NCBI RefSeq assembly: GCF_019598945.1
Contig: NZ_CP080598.1
Span: 5,146,001-5,210,000, forward strand
Direction: 5' to 3'
Length of the DNA stretch: 64,000 nucleotides
From: Sphaerospermopsis torques-reginae ITEP-024
GTDB taxonomy: Bacteria; Cyanobacteriota; Cyanobacteriia; Cyanobacteriales; Nostocaceae
In this document: positions 25,692-34,651 of the stretch, piece by piece
How positions within the stretch are numbered: position 1 is the first letter of the stretch
How the letters are laid out: every line of letters starts with the position of its first letter
The notes under the pieces: generated by a model
What the model was told of the DNA's origin: nothing
The model's database searches: none
The model's input: the letters and a program-made list of their open reading frames with translations, nothing else
Made by a program: the position numbers and the translations under genes

Positions 25692-28391
25692 ATGTTAAAA
25701 CAAGAACAAATCCAAGAATGTCAAACTAAATTCAACCTTAGTTATCATGTCAATTTTGCTCATATCTGTCAGCAATTAGTTGGATTTGAAAATAAAGATG
25801 TACTTGAAGTAGGAGGAAGTTTACCTCCTGATTTTGTTTTTGATTATCTTGGTGTGAAATCATGGACAGGAATTGAAACACCAGATTATGAAGAATCATT
25901 GGAAGAAACGGGAGGAATAACTCACACAGGTACAATTATTAAAAACATTAAGAATACTTCTGATTACAAGTTCAATAATAAACAACAAAATAAATATAAT
26001 CTTTATCTAGAAAATATTGAAGATTTACCAGAGGAATATTATAACCAATATGATTTAATTTTTTCTATTGCGACTTTTGAGCATATTCATAAATTGCCAT
26101 TAGCTTTGGATAAAATGTTTCTAGCTCTTAAACCAGGAGGCAAATTGTTTTCAATGTTTTCTCCTATCTGGTCTGCTTATGATGGACATCATTTACCGAA
26201 TATAGTTGATCAACAAGGCCAAAAATTTCATTTTGGTGACTCTCCTATTCCCCCTTGGGGTCATCTTTTAATGAATCCACCGCAAATGTATAGCCATCTA
26301 TGTCAATTTACTGACAAAGAAACGGCTAATCTGATGGTTTATTATATTTATCATTCATCTCATATTAATCGCTTATTTACAGAAGATTACTTAGCATATA
26401 TTAATCAAAGCAGTTTTATCACTGATAAAATTGAGCTAACATTTACGCGCCCTATTGATTTAGAAATAAAAAGTAAGTTAGAACACTTTTATCCTGGGAG
26501 AAAATATTTTCAAAATAATGGTATATTATTAATTTGTGATAAGCAAGAAGAAAAAAATTTATTTGAGTCAGATCAACAACAACTTAATAAAAAAAGTATT
26601 GACATTATGAATAATGCTAACTTGTTGGTAAATGTAGATTTAGGATGTGGAACTCATAAAGCTGAAGGTTTTATAGGTGTAGATTTAGTTGCTGCTGATG
26701 GTGTAGATGTTATTGCTAATTTGAATGGTCATTTTCCATTTCCAGATAATAGTGTTGATTTTCTTAAAGCACATGATATTATTGAGCATCTGCCTGATAG
26801 AATCCACACAATGAATGAAATCTGGAGAATATTAAAGCCAGATGGAATAGTTGACATTAGCGTACCATCAACTGATGGCAGAGGAGCATTTCAAGATCCT
26901 ACCCATGTCAGTTTTTGGAATATTAATTCTTTTATGTATTATTGCCAAGAATTTCCTCCTTATTTAGCAGGTTGTCAAAGTCATTATGGTTTTAAAGGGG
27001 AATTTAGTATTGTTAGCATTGATGAGAAAAATTCGGGAAATCAAGTTATTCATGTTCATGCTGTATTAAAAGCTATAAAATCAGCAGAAAACAACTATCA
27101 ACTGAATTTAAGAAACACTAATTTTATCATTTTCCCAGATTGGAGTCAATCTATAGAAGTAATATTTGCACAGTTACTAAATATATGTCAAGCCATTATT
27201 GATCACCCTAAAAATAGTGATATTGCCTTACTTATTGATATCCAAAACACCAGTTTAGAAGATGGAAACTTCTTATTAGCAGATGTTGTACTTAATCTTT
27301 GTTATCAAGGAAATATGGAAACTGATGATGATAAATTACCACAATTTAATTTATTAAAAACAAATTCACCAGAAGAATATAAAGGTTTATTGCCAGTTTT
27401 GCACTCTAGAATTATTTTAGAATGTGAAGACAAAAAATTTATTAATCAAATAGGATTAGAACAATTACCTTCTTTTTCTTTAGAAGAATTAAAAAGTGCT
27501 GCACTAGCTGTAGAGAAATCACAACTATTAGATAATTTACCAAATACACAGTCACAACAACAAGAAAGTAGTTTATCCAAAGCTTATCAAAAATTTGCTG
27601 AACAGAAATTTTCTGAAGCCATCGAATTATTTAAACAAACAATCATTGAAAATCCTCAATTTTCTGAAACTGGGTTAATACCCCTAGCTCATAGCCTAAT
27701 ATTAGCTACTGATTGGCAAGAAATTTCCAGAAATTTACCGCCAGGTATTAATTATTTACAGACTTCTGGATGGTTAAATTCTTTATATTCAGGGAAACCT
27801 ATTAACCAAGAAGCAAAACCTATTCCTTGGTACACCTATCCTGCTATAGAATTTATTGAAAATAAAATAGATAGTGATTTTCGTATTTTTGAATATGGTA
27901 GTGGTAATTCGTCTCTTTGGTGGTCTAAGAGAGTAACACAAGTAATTTCCATTGAGAATGATGCTAATTGGTTTAACTATATTAAAGAAAATATGCCTTC
28001 AAATGTAGAATTATATTTAATTGAAGATGATTTAGAATATGCTTCTGCTATTCTTGAATATGAAGATCATTTATTTGATGTAATTATTGTTGACGGTAGC
28101 AATAGAAATCAATGTGCTGAATTTGCTATATCTAAAGTAAAAGACCAAGGATTTATTATTTTTGATAACACAGATGATCACAGACACGCAGAAGGTGTTA
28201 AAAAATTACTAGACTCAGGATTTATGAAAATTGATTTTTATGGAATGATTCCTAGCTATCTTTATAAAAACTGCACTTCCATCTTCTTTAAAGATGTTAG
28301 TTTATTATCCAGAGGAGACTTACCTAGCGAAAAACGCTCTTGTTTAGGAAGATCCTGTTTTCAGATTACCAGTCCTGTAATTGCAATTTAA
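25692..28391 (+). CDS. Triple SAM-methyltransferase protein with TPR and FPDW domain
   Basis: An 899-residue soluble protein built from several units. These are methyltransferase 1 (about 1-260, with VLEVGGSLPPDFV and LIFSIATFEHIHKLP), methyltransferase 2 (about 312-440, VDLGCGTHKAEGFIGVD and HDIIEHLPDR...IWRILKPDG), an uncharacterised domain beginning FIIFPDWSQ (about 475-620), a TPR-like helix pair (about 622-660) and methyltransferase 3 (about 725-835, FEYGSGNSSLWW and VIIVDG). Methyltransferases of this kind act on glycans or nucleotide sugars. The FPDW domain recurs at the end of the glycosyltransferase 25 bp downstream, so the pair is probably one operon and one pathway. Substrates are unknown. 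Confidence 0.85.
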   Translation: MLKQEQIQECQTKFNLSYHVNFAHICQQLVGFENKDVLEVGGSLPPDFVFDYLGVKSWTGIETPDYEESLEETGGITHTGTIIKNIKNTSDYKFNNKQQNKYNLYLENIEDLPEEYYNQYDLIFSIATFEHIHKLPLALDKMFLALKPGGKLFSMFSPIWSAYDGHHLPNIVDQQGQKFHFGDSPIPPWGHLLMNPPQMYSHLCQFTDKETANLMVYYIYHSSHINRLFTEDYLAYINQSSFITDKIELTFTRPIDLEIKSKLEHFYPGRKYFQNNGILLICDKQEEKNLFESDQQQLNKKSIDIMNNANLLVNVDLGCGTHKAEGFIGVDLVAADGVDVIANLNGHFPFPDNSVDFLKAHDIIEHLPDRIHTMNEIWRILKPDGIVDISVPSTDGRGAFQDPTHVSFWNINSFMYYCQEFPPYLAGCQSHYGFKGEFSIVSIDEKNSGNQVIHVHAVLKAIKSAENNYQLNLRNTNFIIFPDWSQSIEVIFAQLLNICQAIIDHPKNSDIALLIDIQNTSLEDGNFLLADVVLNLCYQGNMETDDDKLPQFNLLKTNSPEEYKGLLPVLHSRIILECEDKKFINQIGLEQLPSFSLEELKSAALAVEKSQLLDNLPNTQSQQQESSLSKAYQKFAEQKFSEAIELFKQTIIENPQFSETGLIPLAHSLILATDWQEISRNLPPGINYLQTSGWLNSLYSGKPINQEAKPIPWYTYPAIEFIENKIDSDFRIFEYGSGNSSLWWSKRVTQVISIENDANWFNYIKENMPSNVELYLIEDDLEYASAILEYEDHLFDVIIVDGSNRNQCAEFAISKVKDQGFIIFDNTDDHRHAEGVKKLLDSGFMKIDFYGMIPSYLYKNCTSIFFKDVSLLSRGDLPSEKRSCLGRSCFQITSPVIAI

Positions 28392-28416
28392 GAAATAAAA
28401 GTACACATAAAAAATT

Positions 28417-30516
28417 ATGAGTAAATGGCAATTAAAAACCCCGGTTTGTTTTATCATTTTTAACCGTCCCGATGTCACTCAGAGAGTTTTTGAAAAAATT
28501 CGTGAAGCTAAACCTCCCAAATTATTGGTTATTGCTGATGGTGCAAGAGCGAATAAAATTGGAGAACAAGAAAAGTGTCTTGCTGCTAGAGCAATTATTA
28601 ATCAAGTTGACTGGAAGTGTGAAGTATTAACTAATTACTCTGATATTAATTTAGGTTGTAGAAAGAGAATTTATACCGGACTAGATTGGGTATTTTCTCA
28701 AGTTGAAGAAGCAATTATTTTAGAAGATGACTGTCTCCCTGATCCTAGTTTCTTTCGCTTTTGTGAAGAGTTATTAGAAGAGTATCGTCATAATTCGCGG
28801 ATCATGTTAGTTTCTGGACAAAATCTTCAGTTTGGACAAAAAAGACGAAATTATAGTTATTATTTTTCCCGTTATAACCATTGTTGGGGATGGGCTACTT
28901 GGAAAAGAGCATGGCAATATTATGATGATACTATGACGCTTTGGCCTCAAGTTAGAGATGAAAATTGGCTATTTGATATTCTCCAAGATGAACAAGCATT
29001 TAGATACTGGTCAGTAATTTTCCAAAGTATGTATGAAGGTTTTGATACCTGGGATTATCCTTGGTTATTTGCTTGTTATATAAATCAAGGTTTAAGTATT
29101 TTACCAAATATTAATTTAGTTTCTAATATTGGATTTGGACAAGAAGGAACTCATGCAACAGATACAAATAGTATTTTAGCTAATATACCAGTTGAAGAAA
29201 TGCAGTTTCCTTTAAAACATCCTCCTTTCATAGTCAGAGATACCCAAGCAGATAATTTTACTGAAAGAACTTTTTATAGTGGATCTTTAGCTAAAACACA
29301 ACAGGCTATTAATATCACAGAATTATTGAATAATGCTATTAATTTACTGGATAAAAATACAAATAAAATCAATCTCCAAAATACAACTCTAGTCACCATA
29401 TCTTCCGTAGACATAGAACTTACGTTACTAAGTTTAGTAATTTCCAATTTAAACGCAAACTTTAATAGAGTATTGTTCTTTACATCTGAGGAAATTGATC
29501 AAAGTTATTTGGAACTTTTTCCACAATTAGAAATTATTAAAATTCATCCTATCAAGAGTTTAGTTGAATATAGCAGATTTATAATTAAAGAGCTTAATTC
29601 ATTTATAGATACTGAATTTTGCTTAGTTACACAAGGAGATGGTTTTATTATCAATCCTCAGTTCTGGTCAGAGGAATTTTTAAATTATGATTATATTGGC
29701 GCACCTTGGCGCAAACAATCTCATTTAGTTAACTCCCAAGGTCAGACAGTAGATATACTTGACTTAAATAAAAATAGAGTAGGTAATGGTGGTTTTTCTT
29801 TAAGAAGTAAAAAATTATTAGAGGTATGTTCACAGTTAGATTTTGATCATATAAAAACATCTTCGTTATCAGAAGATTTGATTATCTGCCATTATTTTTA
29901 TGACTGGTTTACAGCGAAAAGTATTAAATTTGCACCTTTAGAATTTGCTATTAAATTTAGTTTTGAACAACCCATAGAAGAACTTGAAAACTTTTCTTGG
30001 GAAAACACCTTTGGATTCCATGGAAAACCTCATGTTATCTCTGTCCTAAATAAATTATCTCAAGATTTGAATTTAGACTTTTCTTCAGATAATCACCAAA
30101 ACAGCGATTTTATCAATGAGTTAAAATTAAGAGATATTAATTTAATTATCTTTCCTGATTGGACACAAGCAGAAGATGAACTTGGTTTAGAATTACAACA
30201 GGTAATTCAAACATTAGCAAATCACCCTGAAAATCAAAAAATTACCCTGATTATTCACACAGGTAATCTAACTATAGAAGATGCAGAAATATTTTTATCT
30301 AGTGTGGCTATGAATCTGTTAATGGCAGATTTAGATATTAGCGATACTATAGAGATTTCCTTGATTGATAAATTAGGAAATATGCAATGGCAATCTTTGT
30401 TACCCCGCATTTATGGTAGAGTTATCTTGAGTAATGAAGCTAAAATAACTTTAGCACAAATGCCAGTTAGTAACTTAAAAAGTTATCCATTGGATAGTTT
30501 GATTAATCAAATCTGA
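28417..30516 (+). CDS. Two-domain glycosyltransferase (GT-A + DUF5672) with FPDW tail
   Basis: A 699-residue protein. The N-terminal ~290 residues are a GT-A-type glycosyltransferase (CFIIFNRPDVTQRVF; LVIADGAR; NLGCRKRIYTGLDW; the DxD-like EDDCLPDPSFF). About 325-545 is a DUF5672 domain, itself a predicted glycosyltransferase (TLVTISSVDIELT; VTQGDGFI; DYIGAPW; VGNGGFSLRSKKLL). The last ~120 residues repeat the domain found in the preceding protein (IIFPDWTQ...). There are no membrane segments, so it probably works in the cytoplasm on a lipid-, nucleotide- or protein-linked acceptor. It is likely cotranscribed with the methyltransferase gene. Confidence 0.85.
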   Translation: MSKWQLKTPVCFIIFNRPDVTQRVFEKIREAKPPKLLVIADGARANKIGEQEKCLAARAIINQVDWKCEVLTNYSDINLGCRKRIYTGLDWVFSQVEEAIILEDDCLPDPSFFRFCEELLEEYRHNSRIMLVSGQNLQFGQKRRNYSYYFSRYNHCWGWATWKRAWQYYDDTMTLWPQVRDENWLFDILQDEQAFRYWSVIFQSMYEGFDTWDYPWLFACYINQGLSILPNINLVSNIGFGQEGTHATDTNSILANIPVEEMQFPLKHPPFIVRDTQADNFTERTFYSGSLAKTQQAINITELLNNAINLLDKNTNKINLQNTTLVTISSVDIELTLLSLVISNLNANFNRVLFFTSEEIDQSYLELFPQLEIIKIHPIKSLVEYSRFIIKELNSFIDTEFCLVTQGDGFIINPQFWSEEFLNYDYIGAPWRKQSHLVNSQGQTVDILDLNKNRVGNGGFSLRSKKLLEVCSQLDFDHIKTSSLSEDLIICHYFYDWFTAKSIKFAPLEFAIKFSFEQPIEELENFSWENTFGFHGKPHVISVLNKLSQDLNLDFSSDNHQNSDFINELKLRDINLIIFPDWTQAEDELGLELQQVIQTLANHPENQKITLIIHTGNLTIEDAEIFLSSVAMNLLMADLDISDTIEISLIDKLGNMQWQSLLPRIYGRVILSNEAKITLAQMPVSNLKSYPLDSLINQI

Positions 30517-30534
30517 AAGGAGGTTTTTCACTTT

Positions 30535-30607
30535 GTAGTAAGCACTTTAGTGCTTATTCTTTAATAAAATTAGTTGAGGACTAAAGTCCTGAATACTCAG
30601 TTATTTG
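30535..30607. repeat. REP/BIME unit upstream of RAYT gene
   Basis: Two small palindromes, AAGCACTTTAGTGCTT and GAGGACTAAAGTCCT, are joined by TAATAAAATTAGTT and preceded by GTAGT. The same arrangement follows the transposase gene at 31261-31380. Confidence 0.88.
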
Positions 30608-30628
30608 GACTGACTATCTGAAAAAATT

Positions 30629-31258
30629 ATGTACGAATATCGTAAACTTACATACAAGCAACAAGCTGAACTGGTGCAATATCGTATAAGTCGGGGTTAT
30701 CCACCGCACTCACCACCACATCTAGTCAGAGATCAAGAATTTTATTTATTAACAGCAACTTGCTATGAACATAAGTGTCATATTCATTCAGAATCACGTC
30801 GTCAGCAACTGTTAGAGATGATATTTAATAATTTTGGTGATGCGGGGAGTAATGAGGGGAGTGCTGAAGCACTCACTACAAACTTCAAGATTTGTGCGTG
30901 GGTGATTTTACCTAATCATTATCATTTACTGGTTCACGTAAGAGATTTTAATGTTTTAAGTGAGATATTTCGCAGAATACATGGTGCGCTTTCTCGTCAA
31001 TGGAATCAAGAAGACAATGTAACTGGGCGAAAAATATGGTATAGTTGGAGTGATCGCGCAATTCGCTCTAAAAAACATTACTACAGAACTCTTAACTATA
31101 TTCATTACAACCCAGTAAAACATGGTTTGGTGAAATCTCCTTATGATTGGATTGAGAGTAGTGTTCACCGGTATTTACAAACTTATGGACGGGAATGGTT
31201 GCGTGATTCTTGGGTTGAATATCCCGTCAGAGATTATGGGAAAGATTGGGATGATTAG
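30629..31258 (+). CDS. REP-associated tyrosine transposase (RAYT, Y1/IS200-like)
   Basis: A 209-residue Y1 transposase-like protein. It has the HUH motif NHYHLLVH and the later catalytic-tyrosine helix region YYRTLNYIHYNPVKHGL, with EFYLLTATCYEHK at the N-terminus as in RAYTs. These single-copy proteins bind and cleave REP hairpins. REP units flank the gene on both sides, and a related hairpin (GAGTGCTGAAGCACTC, about 30856-30871) is inside the gene at the loop encoding GSAEAL. The frame is intact, so activity is plausible. It lies between a glycosyltransferase gene and the OGT gene. Confidence 0.9.
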   Translation: MYEYRKLTYKQQAELVQYRISRGYPPHSPPHLVRDQEFYLLTATCYEHKCHIHSESRRQQLLEMIFNNFGDAGSNEGSAEALTTNFKICAWVILPNHYHLLVHVRDFNVLSEIFRRIHGALSRQWNQEDNVTGRKIWYSWSDRAIRSKKHYYRTLNYIHYNPVKHGLVKSPYDWIESSVHRYLQTYGREWLRDSWVEYPVRDYGKDWDD

Positions 31259-31260
31259 TC

Positions 31261-31380
31261 CGTAGTAAGCACTTTAGTGCATCGTAGTAAGCATCGTAGT
31301 AAGCATCGTAGTAAGCACTTTAGTGCTTATTGTTTAATAAAATTAGTTGAGGACTAAAGTCCTCACTACTCAGTTATTTG
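31261..31380. repeat. REP/BIME cluster downstream of RAYT gene
   Basis: CGTAGTAAGCACTTTAGTGC, then two partial CGTAGTAAGCAT units, then a full unit ending GAGGACTAAAGTCCTC and CTCAGTTATTTG. The last bases supply the final codons and stop of the minus-strand OGT gene (stop at 31374-31376). Confidence 0.88.
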
Positions 31381-33572
31381 TTATCAATATACCTTTGCCA
31401 CATCTGTAAATAAGCATTCTCCATTTCCCGCGCAAATTTTTTGCCATTCCATAGGGGTGATGTTTGTCGTGATTTTCGCAATTTCCAGACAATTTCTTGT
31501 CTTAATTTCTCGTCTTTACCCAACTTCACACCCCACTCGACATATTCTTCATCACTCCAAGCAATACCTTCAGTAATTCCAGCATTCATCATCATTGTAT
31601 AGCTATTCCGGGCTGCAAATTGTTCCCCCACTCTTGTCACTATCGGTACACCCATCCATAATGTTTCTAAAGTAGTAGTTGCACCATTATAGGGATAGGT
31701 ATCTAAAACGATATCTGCAATGGCTAAATTGGCGCGGTGTTCCATCTCTGTAGGTGCAGTGGGTAAAAACCTAAAACATTCTAAATCAAGTCCTTCGGCT
31801 TCAGCAAGGGGAGCAATAAAATTTTGCAGATCTTCGTGATTGCTGCGAAAACTTTTCAGCAGAAAATAACTATTAGGAACTTGTTTGATAATTTGCATTT
31901 GCAACCGGATATTATCGGGATTACGTTTTAATCCAGTTTGAGAACTAAAATAAATAATTCCATCATTAGGAATATCTAAAGATTCTCTACTGATAGTTGG
32001 TGTTCCCACGGTAAAGCCATCAATACCAATATAATTTTGCGGCAGTCGCCAAATCTTTTCTGTATAATAATCCTGTGCTGATGCAGGTAAAACATAGTTA
32101 TCAGCAATAAAATAATCAACCGTCGGGAAACCAGTCGCATCATACCCTAACCAACTAACTTGAATCGGTGCGGGTTTCAAGGCTAAAATAGCACAATTAC
32201 TATAGGAAGTTAAACTATCTAAATCAACTAAAATATCTATTTCATCTTCATTTATTTTATCTGTAACCGTCACTATCGGCGGGCATAATTGATGAAAATG
32301 ATCACCAAATTCGTTTTTATAAGCTTGTTGTTGTGGATCATAAATATTCTCTCTTAAAGAATATAAATGAATATCAAATTCTTGCCGATTATGATATTTT
32401 AATAACCACCAAGCTAAATAACCGACAGAATGAGAAATAAAACACTCTGATACATAGCCAATTCTTAAAGGACGCGCACTCAAAGCAGGACGAGGTAAAT
32501 TAAAACGCTGTTGATAAATGTTGATCTCTTGAGAATACTCTTTCCAGATCATTTTTTGACATAAAGCAGCTAATCCATTGCGAATTAATCTATTTTCATG
32601 GGGATTATCTTCCATGTATAGGAAAAAGTGACCAATGGCTAATATCTCAATCAAACTTTTGCTTTGTGTTTGATTGTTGACAAGATCAGATAAAAATTGT
32701 TTATATTGTTGGTAAATCTGAACCGCTTTTTCTGGATAATCAAGAGACTTGGAAAATCCTGTCAGTAAGAAGTGATTACCGAGAATTTTATCAATTAGTT
32801 CTTGAGCAATTTCTAAATATTTGTTTGCCCAATCAATAGACTCTTTATTATAAGATCCTCCTAGACTTTGCAGAGGAGAAATAATTTTGCCAAGACAAGC
32901 TAAATTATTGGGTCTTAGGTGGTAGGCAATTTTCGCAAAATAAATTGACATCTGGTAGTTAAAAAAATGACTATAGGCATCAGCTTTATGTATCAATAAT
33001 TCAATAATAGTTTCAGAATTTATTAAATAGGGTATAAAAGCTTCTACTAATTTATCTATAAATGCAGGAGGACTAACTGGGTTAGGACGAAGTAACTTCT
33101 CAATCACTGGCACTAATAATTTCTCATCAAAAATAGGGGGTTCTATTAGTTCGGATATAATGGCAATTAATTGATTAACATTTGTTTCCCAATCCTCAAT
33201 TTTTAAATCAATATTTAGTTCAATTATTTTTAAAAGATTATTAATATGACCAGGGACAAATTCTCTAATGTGTTGACGAATTACCCAAGCCAGTTGAGAT
33301 TGAGAATCTGTTTCCTGTTGTTGGGCAGCATTTAATAAAATTTCTGTTAATTGCAGTAGCCATTGTTCTGACTCTTCTTCTCCAAATTCTAGCATTGGAG
33401 TCATCCAGGCTATCTGCGCTTCTTCTTCTCTTCCTGCTAATAACAAAGCAAGTCCTAAATACCAATAATTAGTAACTTCCTGGGGATTCTCTGTAATATT
33501 TTGTTCATATTCTTGAATGCTTAATAAGCTTGGGTGAGCAGAAATTTGATTATTTAAGTTGGTGGTAATCAT
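31374..33572 (-). CDS. TPR/SPINDLY-type O-linked N-acetylglucosamine transferase-like protein
   Basis: A 732-residue protein with helical, TPR-like repeats in the first ~350 residues. A GT41 (OGT/SPINDLY) catalytic part follows: RPLRIGYVSECFISHSVGYL, QVSWLGYDATGF, IYFSSQTGLKRNPDN, FRFLPTAPTEMEHRANLAIADIVLDTYPYNGATTTLETLWMGVPIVT. The family transfers a sugar from a nucleotide sugar to Ser/Thr of proteins or to other acceptors. It follows a pilin-like gene on the same strand (gap 167 bp) and sits opposite the methyltransferase/glycosyltransferase pair, so surface-protein glycosylation is a reasonable inference. The 3' end is formed by REP sequence. Confidence 0.88.
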   Translation of the reverse strand: MITTNLNNQISAHPSLLSIQEYEQNITENPQEVTNYWYLGLALLLAGREEEAQIAWMTPMLEFGEEESEQWLLQLTEILLNAAQQQETDSQSQLAWVIRQHIREFVPGHINNLLKIIELNIDLKIEDWETNVNQLIAIISELIEPPIFDEKLLVPVIEKLLRPNPVSPPAFIDKLVEAFIPYLINSETIIELLIHKADAYSHFFNYQMSIYFAKIAYHLRPNNLACLGKIISPLQSLGGSYNKESIDWANKYLEIAQELIDKILGNHFLLTGFSKSLDYPEKAVQIYQQYKQFLSDLVNNQTQSKSLIEILAIGHFFLYMEDNPHENRLIRNGLAALCQKMIWKEYSQEINIYQQRFNLPRPALSARPLRIGYVSECFISHSVGYLAWWLLKYHNRQEFDIHLYSLRENIYDPQQQAYKNEFGDHFHQLCPPIVTVTDKINEDEIDILVDLDSLTSYSNCAILALKPAPIQVSWLGYDATGFPTVDYFIADNYVLPASAQDYYTEKIWRLPQNYIGIDGFTVGTPTISRESLDIPNDGIIYFSSQTGLKRNPDNIRLQMQIIKQVPNSYFLLKSFRSNHEDLQNFIAPLAEAEGLDLECFRFLPTAPTEMEHRANLAIADIVLDTYPYNGATTTLETLWMGVPIVTRVGEQFAARNSYTMMMNAGITEGIAWSDEEYVEWGVKLGKDEKLRQEIVWKLRKSRQTSPLWNGKKFAREMENAYLQMWQRYIDNK

Positions 33573-33739
33573 TGAAAACTTGGAAAGGATGAATACACAA
33601 GTCTAAATTAATATTAGTTTTGGCCGTTGGAAACATAAATCAAAACTAAAAGCAGGGATTAACACAGTTAACCCCCACAATATGTGAGAAAATCTGACGA
33701 AAAAATCTGACATCATTCACAAAAATAAAGCATTCAACT

Positions 33740-34261
33740 TTATTTCATGAGAGTACCACTACCGCAGGTTACATCAGTTCCAGAGAAATTGAAGGTAGGA
33801 GCAGTGCCAGAAACTGCGGTTGTCATACAAGCTTGACTCTTAGTTAGTCCAGTTGACAGAACAACTACACCACCAGCATAAGCTCTAAGAGTAGATGACT
33901 CATTAGTTATAGGTGTTGCACTAACAGTAGTCTGAGTAGCAGCGGCTGCCGATAAACTATATCCGTAGTATTCACTTTGAGTAGGAACACCAATTTGCAG
34001 ATCCGCAAGATTAGCATTGCCTGCAAACTGTTGATTTTCCATGCGGAAAGCTTGTTGCGCTCTGTTGACTGCACCAACAAAGCTTTTCGCTTCCGTTTGT
34101 TTAGCTTTTGCTGCTTGGCTGAGGAAGGAAGGTAGAGCAATAGCGGATAGAATACCGATGATAATAATAACAACTAACAGTTCAATTAAGGTGAAACCTT
34201 CGTCTTCTTTCTTTTTACCCAGGAGGTGTTGTAAGAATTTGGCTTTTAGTTCAGTTTTCAT
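33740..34261 (-). CDS. Type IV pilin-like protein (PilA/GspG family)
   Basis: A 173-residue protein with a class III signal: a basic leader ending KKKEDEG, cleavage after G22, then FTLIELLVVIIIIGILSAIALP with the conserved glutamate at mature position 5 (E27). Two cysteines near the C-terminus (QACMTT and VTCGSG) form the D-region pair. It would be processed by PilD and assembled into type IV pili or a pseudopilus. The body is rich in Ser/Thr, offering O-glycosylation sites; an OGT-like gene follows. Two shadow frames overlap it. Confidence 0.9.
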   Translation of the reverse strand: MKTELKAKFLQHLLGKKKEDEGFTLIELLVVIIIIGILSAIALPSFLSQAAKAKQTEAKSFVGAVNRAQQAFRMENQQFAGNANLADLQIGVPTQSEYYGYSLSAAAATQTTVSATPITNESSTLRAYAGGVVVLSTGLTKSQACMTTAVSGTAPTFNFSGTDVTCGSGTLMK

Positions 34262-34365
34262 GGTGTTTTCCTGTAGGATCGGTGTTGTCTAATTCCTGAT
34301 GCTATTAACTTACCCACTTTTGATCAGTTTCATATCACCTCTGTAAAAAATTTTTTTTTTACCAT

Positions 34366-34526
34366 CTCGTCAACAGTCTTAAAAGTTTGATGGACATAGA
34401 ATAAAACCGACCACCTATTTCTTCTGACTCGTAATCTGATGGACCCATAATTACTATATTCCCTTCTACCAACTCCATTTGCCATTCTGGATGTTCGATT
34501 TGTAACGCAAGATTGAACTCAAAACT
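34366..34526 (-). pseudogene. Uma2 family gene fragment
   Basis: The minus-strand reading gives FEFNLALQIEHPEWQMELVEGNIVIMGPSDYESEEIGG in one frame, the N-terminal segment of Uma2 proteins (WxMELVEGxIxxMxPSxYES). No start codon context, and neither the catalytic strands nor the C-terminal half remain. It fills most of the gap between the pilin and ntrC genes. Confidence 0.75.
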
Positions 34527-34536
34527 TGATTCTTGT

Positions 34537-34564
34537 GTAGGGGTAATTCATGAATTACCCCTAC
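34537..34564. repeat. Perfect 28-bp palindrome GTAGGGGTAATTCA/TGAATTACCCCTAC
   Basis: A perfect inverted repeat with no loop. A copy with one mismatch lies at 43787-43814. Both are followed by related bases ending near GTAAGTC, so they are copies of one dispersed element. Confidence 0.85.
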
Positions 34565-34651
34565 TTCCGTTCTATGCTGCGTAAGTCCTGAAATCATAAA
34601 TTGAAGTCAGGGATCTTTGAGTTATGCTATACTAACTTAAACGTAGTCGTT

